44,454 nucleotides of DNA. Origin: an uncultured Akkermansia sp. Its GTDB lineage: Bacteria > Verrucomicrobiota > Verrucomicrobiia > Verrucomicrobiales > Akkermansiaceae. The stretch lies in assembly GCA_947630815.1 (NCBI GenBank), contig CANRJD010000005.1, positions 1-44,454 on the forward strand, read 5' to 3'. The stretch's first letter is position 1, and every line of letters begins with the position of its first letter. The notes below the pieces were generated by a model. It was not told where the DNA came from. It was given only the letters and a program-made list of their open reading frames with translations, and made no database searches. Shown here piece after piece: positions 39,301 through 44,454 of this stretch. A program made the position numbers and the translations under genes.

Positions 39301-42300
39301 CCGCCAGCTGGATGCTTGTGATGCGCGCGGCGTCCACTCCGCCCAGATCCAACGCGCCGGTGTACGTGTCACTGGTCTGAATGGCCAGTTTCCCCGCATA
39401 GTTCCCGGCATTTGCCAGGCTCCCGCCGTGCATGGTGATGCTTCCTTGCGCTGCCTGATTGCCCAGGTCATAGCGGCTCGTCCTCCCTTCCATGGTGACG
39501 GCGCCATTCATGCTCCCGCCGCTGAGGGTGAGTTTCGCTCCGTCACTCAGCGAGAATTTCGCGCCTTCACCAATACTTCCACCTGCCTGGGTGTAACTAG
39601 TGCCCTCCCCGCTCAATGCGACGGAGGTGCCGTTGATTGTCCCGTTGCTCTGCGTCATGGTCGCGCCGCCACTCAGCTCCAACGTGCCACCGGTAATCTG
39701 ACCTCCATCTTGTCTCATGCTCGCGCTGCCGCTCAGTGTGATGGAGGCATCGTCGATTGCTCCTTTGCTCTGCGTCAGGTTTGCACCATCGCTCAGCGAG
39801 AATGCCGCACCTCCATCGATGCTCCCACCCGCTTGGGCGAAACTGGCTCCCTCCATCAGGGTGAAGGTCGCACCGCTGATTGTGCCACTTGCCTGGGTGT
39901 AGCCAGTGCCTTCCCCGCTCAATGTGACGGAGGTGCCGTTGATTGTCCCGTTGCTCTGCGTCAGGTTTGCACCATCGCTTAGCGAGAATGCCGCACCTCC
40001 ATCGATGCTCCCACCCGCTTGGGCGAAGCTGGCTCCCTCCGTCAGGGTGAAGGTCGCACCGCTGATTGTGCCACTTGCCTGAGTGTAGCCAGTGCCTTCC
40101 CCGCTCAGTTTAATGGAGCCGCCCTTGATCGCTGCCTCTCCCTTCTGACTCATCTGAGCGCCGTTTTCGAGTTGCGTGTTTTGCACCTCATAGCTCACTC
40201 CACCGGCTAAGGTCAGACTCGCTCCGCTGCCAAGCTTCACGTTGCCCTCACCGCTTATGCTCCCGCGACTCTCTTCGCTCATCTCCGTAGCCCCGGTTAG
40301 CTCCAGCGCCCCGTCCACCTGCAATTTGCCTCCGCTCATAGCAAGTGTCCCGATGCTGTTGGCTGTCCCACCCAGAGCAAGGGTACCTTCTTTCACCTGC
40401 ACGGTGCCGCTACTCTCCAAGTTTCCATGCACGTTTAACGCCGCATCTCCTGTTTTCTCGAGGGTTGCGGCCTCCAACCCCGTTCCTTCCACGCGAATAT
40501 TCCCGTAGAAGTTCGTGTCGCCATTGGCACCGTCGGTATCGGTATTCTCATTGTGCAGCTGCACGGTGTGGCCGGCTGTGGCTCCCGATTCTGTCTTCAC
40601 GATGAAGTCGCCGTGCGTCTCTTTGTCACTTCGCAACTGGTGGACGATGGTGGTGGGCGTCTCTTCCTGCGTGGTCGGCAGTGTGAGGGTCAGGTCCTCG
40701 TCCACAATAACTGCGCTGTAGTTGTTCAACAGATCTGCCACGTCCACGTTTTGTCCGTTGCGCGAGGCGATCCAGACGCCCTCCGTGCTGCCCGTGAGGA
40801 TTAGGTGTCCGCCTTCTGCATCATTCAGCAGCAGTACCTTGATACCGTCCAGTCCTGTCTCCAGCACAAAATGTTCTTTCAGCCACGCTTCCAGCTCCTT
40901 TTGTCCTCCTTCCGGCATTCCGCTGAAGCTGCCGTTGGTGAAGAGGATTTCCAGCTGCCCTTCGATGTCCTTCAGTATCTTGTTCTCCAGGCGCAACTGT
41001 AGCTTACCGGCCTCACCGAAGGCGATTTGTCCTTTTCCATCCTGGAACTGCACCATCGTTCCTCCCGCCGATTCGGTTTGTCCTCCGCGGTACACGACGT
41101 GTTGCTCGCCCACAACCATCTCGTCTCCTGCCCTGAAGGTGAGCGTGCTGCCGCTCTTCAAGTTGCGCAGTTCCGTTCCGGACGCTTCGATCTGGACCTT
41201 GGTGATGCGCGCGGCATCGACTCCGCCCAGATCCAACGCGCCGGTGTATGTAGCATCGGTCTGAATGGTCAGTTTTCCCGCATAGTTCCCGGCATTTGCC
41301 AGGCTTCCGCCCTGCATGGTGATGCTGCTTCCTTCCGCGACCTGATTGCCCAGGTCGTAGAGGCTTGCCTCCCCTTCCATGGTGACGGCGGCATTCATGC
41401 CCCCGCCGCGGAGAGTGAGGGTCGCGCCGTCGTTCAGCGAGAATGTCGCATCTTTACCAATGCTTCCACCTTCCTGGGTGAAGCCGGTGTCCTCCCCGCT
41501 CAATGTGATGGAGCCGCCGTTGATTGTTCCGTTGCTCTGCGTCAGGGTCGCACCACCGCTCAGATCCAATGAGCCACCGGTAATCTGGCCTCCATCTTGC
41601 GTCATGGTCGCGCCGCCCTTCAGCGAGATGGAGCTGTCTTTAATTGTCCCGTCACTCTGCGTCAGGTTTGCGCCATCGTTCAGCTCCAACGTGCCGCCGG
41701 TAACCTCGCCCCCTGTCTGCGTCATGGTCGCGCCGCTCAATGTGATGGAGCCGCCGTTGATTGTCCCGTTGCTCTGCGTCAGGTTTGCACTGCCGCTCAG
41801 TGTGATGGAGCCGCTGGTAACCTCGCCTCCGCTCATCTCAAAAGCGCCCGCTACCTGCAGACTCAACCTTCCATCGCCCTTCGATGTAATCGTGCCGGTT
41901 TTAAGCTCATACTTGCCGCCCTCTTCTACAACGATATCGTTTGCAGCAATTTGACCACCTTCCTGGCTCAGAGTGCCCTTCACATCAATCCCGGAGACCT
42001 CCATATTCAGGTGCGAACCGGTACTCAATTGCCCTTCCTCATCAACGATCAAAGTGCCGGAGCCGATGATGGCGCCCTCGCCCTCCTCCGTACCACGCTG
42101 CTGCTCCCCACAAAGCGTTAAATTGCCATCCACCTTCAAGGATAGCCCTTTGTCCAATACTTCAGAGTTCCCCACGGTTAAATTGCCTTCTTCCGCCACG
42201 GTGATCGTGCCATCCCCTGAAAGCTTGCCTTCACTCAGCTCGCTTGTCCCGGAAAGGGTGAGCGAGCCATCCACCTGCAGTGTGCCGCTCTTACCAAGGG

Positions 42301-44218
42301 AAAGCTCTCCGCCAATGGAGTGCTCGCAGGTCTCGCCAAGCACAAGTTCACCGGCAGCTACAGTGACATCACCACCGGCTGTCAGCCCTCCTCCCAGCGT
42401 AAGCGTTCCATCGCCGGTTTTGTGGAGATTCACTTCTTTTTCAGTTTCGAGAGCCCCAGTGAGTGTGGAGGATGAAGCATTCGGGAATGCATCTACCCCC
42501 GAGTTATCGAGGGTGACTTCCCCGCTCCCGGTGATATGCAGCTTGCAATCTCCTCCCAATTGCTTGAGAGTACCGCCGCCGACCGTGGATTTCAGCTCTG
42601 TGTTGTCGTCAATCACAACCTTGGTGAATTCTTCCCCCACAGCGTCCAAATTCCCGACACGTACGCCTGATTCGCCTGGGTCGCCCAACTGCTCTTTCGA
42701 CTTCCACACATTGTAAATATTACCCGTGATGAGCAACTTGCCGGTTTCGTTTTCAAGCTCCACGGAGGTATCATGAAGTCCCCAGCCGTCCCCGATGTCA
42801 AAGAAATCGCTCGCTTCTCCACCGTCACCGCCCAGCGTCAAAGTGCCGTTGGTGAACCACACTTCTACTTCCACCTCCCCATCCTCGGCATACTTCAATG
42901 CACCATCACCAAGTTCACCACCAAAATCAAGCGTTATCTTTCTACCCGCAGTGTCAGCCCCTACACTTCCGCTACCACTGGTAAATTGGAAAAGCGCATG
43001 CCTTTGCCCATCGCCCTGGACGGAATCCTTTACCCAAGCACTTTCCTTACCCAGCTTAATCCTATCACCACCACTCAACCTCAGCGTGCCGCTACCCAGA
43101 TCCTCCAACCATACCTCCTGTCCATTCGCTTTGAACGATGTCACTTTATCAGCGCTCAATTTCCCCATCTTCATGGCACCGGAAAAAGCCTCATCTACAT
43201 CGATGACTACGGAAGTTCCCTTGTAATTTGTCGCATTCGCCAGATTACCACCATGCATCGTGATTGCTTGATCACTCGAGTGACCCGATCCTGTACTATA
43301 GGTCGCGCCATCATAAAGGATCACATTACCAGATAAGGCGTTTGTGGCTGTGCGCGTCAGCTTTGATTCCCCTCTCAATACGATACTGGTGCTGGATGTC
43401 CCGCTTGATCCACCAATTGTGCCCTTCGTCCATTGAAAACATGCCTTATCCTGCAGTTCGATAGTGACTTCCGTTGCGTTCTGCTTCGTCCCACTATAAC
43501 CGATGTTACCGCCACTCATCACGAACTGAGCGTTTTCGCTCATAGTAATGGCTGTCGCTGCGGATGCCACACTGTCAGCGGAAGAGTCTACCCCACCAAT
43601 GCACCCTCCGGTGTTGAGTGTGAACTTGCTTGTCCCTGACATCGTAATTTCTACCGTGGCAGAAACAATTTTTTCACCGTGATTTCCATACTTTGCCTGG
43701 CCGATGATGAGATTAGAAGCAGTATCACTAGTACCAACCTTCTCCATGGATAGGGATGCATTTCCGATCATCGATATGTGAACTTCCGCTTGAGAACTCA
43801 TTCCCGCACTACCCGTACTCGTTGTTGTTGTAGCTTGTCCGATGATGCCTTTCGTTCTCATTACAAGAGAACCACCGTTTCCAATATTTATTGTGGTGGT
43901 GGCTTTCCCCCGATCCGCGTACCCTATAAGAGCACCCCCTCTTGTATTGTCCTCACACACCATCAGGAATTGAGCCTTTTTTGCATCAGCTTCAGCCAAT
44001 GTGAGATCGCCTACATTGAGCTCGATCTCGGTGAGAGAACCATCATCTTTGCCCACATTACCAATAACAGTTCTCGAAGAGCTGTTGGAAACCGTTTTTA
44101 AATTGAAACAACCGCCATCCTTGACAGTTATTGCTATTTTAGATGTATCGGCTCCCCCGCTGCTGGAATACGTGCTTGTTTGGCCTATGGAGCAAGCAGC
44201 AGCACCGTTGCAATACAT
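36365..44218 (-). CDS. Giant autotransporter adhesin-like protein, 5' end broken
   Basis: 2617 residues from the first ATG. Residues 1-2300 form a Gly/Thr/Ser-rich passenger of short beta-solenoid repeats. Early units follow I-T-M-S-x-x-x-x-F-x-M; the centre has about 20-residue units such as G-G-A-T-M-T-Q-D-G-G-Q-I-T-G-G. A larger module (containing D-L-G-G-V-D-A-A-R-I-T and W-V-T-N-G or L-F-T-N-G) occurs about three times. The last 280 residues are an outer-membrane beta-barrel: V-W-V-E-G-T, G-A-V-G-I-D-A, L-G-A-M-W-E-L, and the terminal L-G-V-R-M-G-F ending in Phe. Such proteins display the passenger on the cell surface, often as adhesins. No signal peptide follows the first ATG. The same frame continues coding-like for 56 codons upstream to a TAA at 44387-44389 without any ATG, GTG or TTG, so the true start is lost or frameshifted. 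Confidence 0.88.
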   Translation of the reverse strand: MYCNGAAACSIGQTSTYSSSGGADTSKIAITVKDGGCFNLKTVSNSSSRTVIGNVGKDDGSLTEIELNVGDLTLAEADAKKAQFLMVCEDNTRGGALIGYADRGKATTTINIGNGGSLVMRTKGIIGQATTTTSTGSAGMSSQAEVHISMIGNASLSMEKVGTSDTASNLIIGQAKYGNHGEKIVSATVEITMSGTSKFTLNTGGCIGGVDSSADSVASAATAITMSENAQFVMSGGNIGYSGTKQNATEVTIELQDKACFQWTKGTIGGSSGTSSTSIVLRGESKLTRTATNALSGNVILYDGATYSTGSGHSSDQAITMHGGNLANATNYKGTSVVIDVDEAFSGAMKMGKLSADKVTSFKANGQEVWLEDLGSGTLRLSGGDRIKLGKESAWVKDSVQGDGQRHALFQFTSGSGSVGADTAGRKITLDFGGELGDGALKYAEDGEVEVEVWFTNGTLTLGGDGGEASDFFDIGDGWGLHDTSVELENETGKLLITGNIYNVWKSKEQLGDPGESGVRVGNLDAVGEEFTKVVIDDNTELKSTVGGGTLKQLGGDCKLHITGSGEVTLDNSGVDAFPNASSSTLTGALETEKEVNLHKTGDGTLTLGGGLTAGGDVTVAAGELVLGETCEHSIGGELSLGKSGTLQVDGSLTLSGTSELSEGKLSGDGTITVAEEGNLTVGNSEVLDKGLSLKVDGNLTLCGEQQRGTEEGEGAIIGSGTLIVDEEGQLSTGSHLNMEVSGIDVKGTLSQEGGQIAANDIVVEEGGKYELKTGTITSKGDGRLSLQVAGAFEMSGGEVTSGSITLSGSANLTQSNGTINGGSITLSGATMTQTGGEVTGGTLELNDGANLTQSDGTIKDSSISLKGGATMTQDGGQITGGSLDLSGGATLTQSNGTINGGSITLSGEDTGFTQEGGSIGKDATFSLNDGATLTLRGGGMNAAVTMEGEASLYDLGNQVAEGSSITMQGGSLANAGNYAGKLTIQTDATYTGALDLGGVDAARITKVQIEASGTELRNLKSGSTLTFRAGDEMVVGEQHVVYRGGQTESAGGTMVQFQDGKGQIAFGEAGKLQLRLENKILKDIEGQLEILFTNGSFSGMPEGGQKELEAWLKEHFVLETGLDGIKVLLLNDAEGGHLILTGSTEGVWIASRNGQNVDVADLLNNYSAVIVDEDLTLTLPTTQEETPTTIVHQLRSDKETHGDFIVKTESGATAGHTVQLHNENTDTDGANGDTNFYGNIRVEGTGLEAATLEKTGDAALNVHGNLESSGTVQVKEGTLALGGTANSIGTLAMSGGKLQVDGALELTGATEMSEESRGSISGEGNVKLGSGASLTLAGGVSYEVQNTQLENGAQMSQKGEAAIKGGSIKLSGEGTGYTQASGTISGATFTLTEGASFAQAGGSIDGGAAFSLSDGANLTQSNGTINGTSVTLSGEGTGYTQASGTISGATFTLMEGASFAQAGGSIDGGAAFSLSDGANLTQSKGAIDDASITLSGSASMRQDGGQITGGTLELSGGATMTQSNGTINGTSVALSGEGTSYTQAGGSIGEGAKFSLSDGAKLTLSGGSMNGAVTMEGRTSRYDLGNQAAQGSITMHGGSLANAGNYAGKLAIQTSDTYTGALDLGGVDAARITSIQLAGKDTYLTGLKEGSTLTLHTGDSFKATEQNVWVDGKGGPEGKQAFFQFGTAGAGEVGAGSVVDVESGAIITLDFVGKQIAEAVGEDGGITLNVWVTNGQLGGGKTGEAAVTWAKEHFVIGTGWGLDVESYDAAQGMLVLKGQSNIWDAAVDGTEDAVGHVSVDAKKLSQFDKVVIDERTTMTAEGPDGVVRQLEGSKDLEIQGSGTVAFENKHEESAFVPTGDTTLHGNVVAGDEVDLRKTGDASLTVEGDLKAGGDVAVEEGKLAIGGNDSFIDGELSLGKKGAGGEEGGTSGTLQVDGKLTLSGGVSEDSQGSITGSGTVVLDGDFTVGDVELGKDLTFQMGEKAASANFGDNAVTLQDLEGKKNVTAGGVTLTGEGTFSGAINGDTTMHGEYALSGANINGTLDNSEESVMILSDASEEALQVQKNLVLRKDATTRIFMDLSNGDLWQDGASDTMVNVSRNIIIEDGTIFEIHNLKDIIASNEDLKNVVIMRGAHVYAVHGRYEEGSELDEGTIGKQQMDENVEVKLTGTLNWRYKEAYVSFMNSEAAAAKAAEEKIALFRKAAPAAEALGSTVSLTLIDQDVNPVIAFAETFNEKAGAALLSGHVLRSSINGVDPDVERVAEVIAGAMQSNPSVAHKALAAMAGSTLTSVSAAQSAALRNQTSRVRDHALQAARLRCAGNDEATQQQRPCKTTHVWVEGTSFFSEQHSIGDESGYRLNSWGGAVGIDAQVNAHWSVGLSLAANYGDLEARAADYAKGDLDSYYVSAWSQAKNGRWGNTLLFTVGTNEADLRRTVNYGAGSYTATSNASGSSLGAMWELTCDFHPVKENKSNILQPLFNVAVQHTSMDGFSEKNAGGVGLATEKQTRDTMTLGLGLRWLAAIDSAKAVNRTVSTELHANVAQDLGDRRSVANVALLTDPNFTQSVYGSKTGSTAFQFGAGVNVPMTPNSCIYVNAGGELREHANTWNATLGVRMGF
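39775..40110 (-). repeat. 186-bp tandem duplication in the autotransporter passenger
   Basis: The block 39775-39960 is repeated from 39961 with few changes, the match fading at about 40110. The period is exactly 62 codons, so gain or loss of a copy would keep the frame. It encodes the S-D-G-A-N-L-T-Q-S and G-T-G-Y-T-Q-A-S-G-T-I units. Confidence 0.8.
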
Positions 44219-44404
44219 ATCAAACGAACTGGACTCACCCTCAACAAGAATGTTAACTGTACTCAGACTCTCTTTTCCCTCTGATCTGCCGATGTTTGCT
44301 TGAGAGCTGCCTGCCGATGTAAAGACAAATTTTCCACCACCGGTAACGTTGATATTTGCTGTTGAGGTCTGCTTGTAACTACCTAATTAAAAGATCTGTT
44401 AAAA

Positions 44405-44451
44405 TGGGCGTGAGGTGATAGAATCACCTTGCCGGAGCGGGAGTTCGCCCA
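44405..44451. other. Nested inverted-repeat structure at right edge
   Basis: An outer stem TGGGCG/CGCCCA encloses a hairpin AGGTGA-TAGAA-TCACCT (44413-44429) and a small CCG/CGG hairpin. It lies just beyond the point where the autotransporter reading frame breaks. It may be the end of an inserted element or another dispersed repeat; only one copy is in the window. It lacks the features of a tRNA. Confidence 0.4.
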
Positions 44452-44454
44452 AGA

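Noticed and set aside
38624..39982. 452-codon + strand frame inside the autotransporter
   Set aside because: The product lacks any motif and arises from the Gly/Thr-rich passenger codons read in reverse.
44405..44451. tRNA gene
   Set aside because: There is an outer stem and two hairpins, but no T-arm sequence, no proper anticodon arm and no 7-bp acceptor stem.

Overview
The window looks like chromosomal DNA of a Gram-negative bacterium, most likely a Verrucomicrobiota of the Akkermansia type. Grounds for this are a very long autotransporter with a C-terminal beta-barrel, a TPR-plus-secretin outer-membrane protein, a sugar 1-kinase/nucleotidyltransferase pair of the kind used by host-glycan feeders, eukaryote-like ankyrin and Sel1 repeat proteins, and few Shine-Dalgarno sequences. 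The taxon is inferred from gene content; no rRNA gene is present to confirm it.

Layout. 1-9.6 kb holds four repeat-protein genes on the + strand: a Sel1 protein open at the left edge, two ankyrin proteins made by tandem duplication with their shared 300-bp upstream region, and a second, secreted Sel1 protein. 9.6-14.9 kb is an accessory island. It carries two diverged copies of a convergent two-gene module of unknown function, a two-gene Septu-type (PtuA/PtuB) defence system between them, and gene debris: a recN 3' fragment joined head-on to an MmeI/type IIL methyltransferase 3' fragment, and a possible phage tail fragment. 15-36 kb is mainly housekeeping DNA: an MBL-fold hydrolase and EF-P (- strand); holA-mnmG (+); a SpoIIE-type phosphatase and Ser/Thr kinase operon (-); a nucleotidyltransferase and sugar kinase pair; a membrane-anchored GTPase and rarA; a TPR-secretin protein, a lysophospholipid-acyltransferase-like protein and folD; and trpB (-). 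36.4-44.4 kb is one giant autotransporter (-) whose 5' end appears broken near the right edge.

Two patterns run across the whole window. First, nearly every intergenic gap carries a composite dispersed repeat: heptamer tandem arrays (TGTACGA or TTTACGA), a GC-rich palindrome and a GGCAAACGCATT/AATGCGTTTGCC hairpin. Second, many genes have a recognisable sigma70-like promoter (often TTGCAA, 16-17 bp, TAnnnT) whose -10 box lies only about 8-20 bp before the start codon, so leaderless or near-leaderless transcripts are predicted. No tRNA, rRNA or CRISPR array was recognised.
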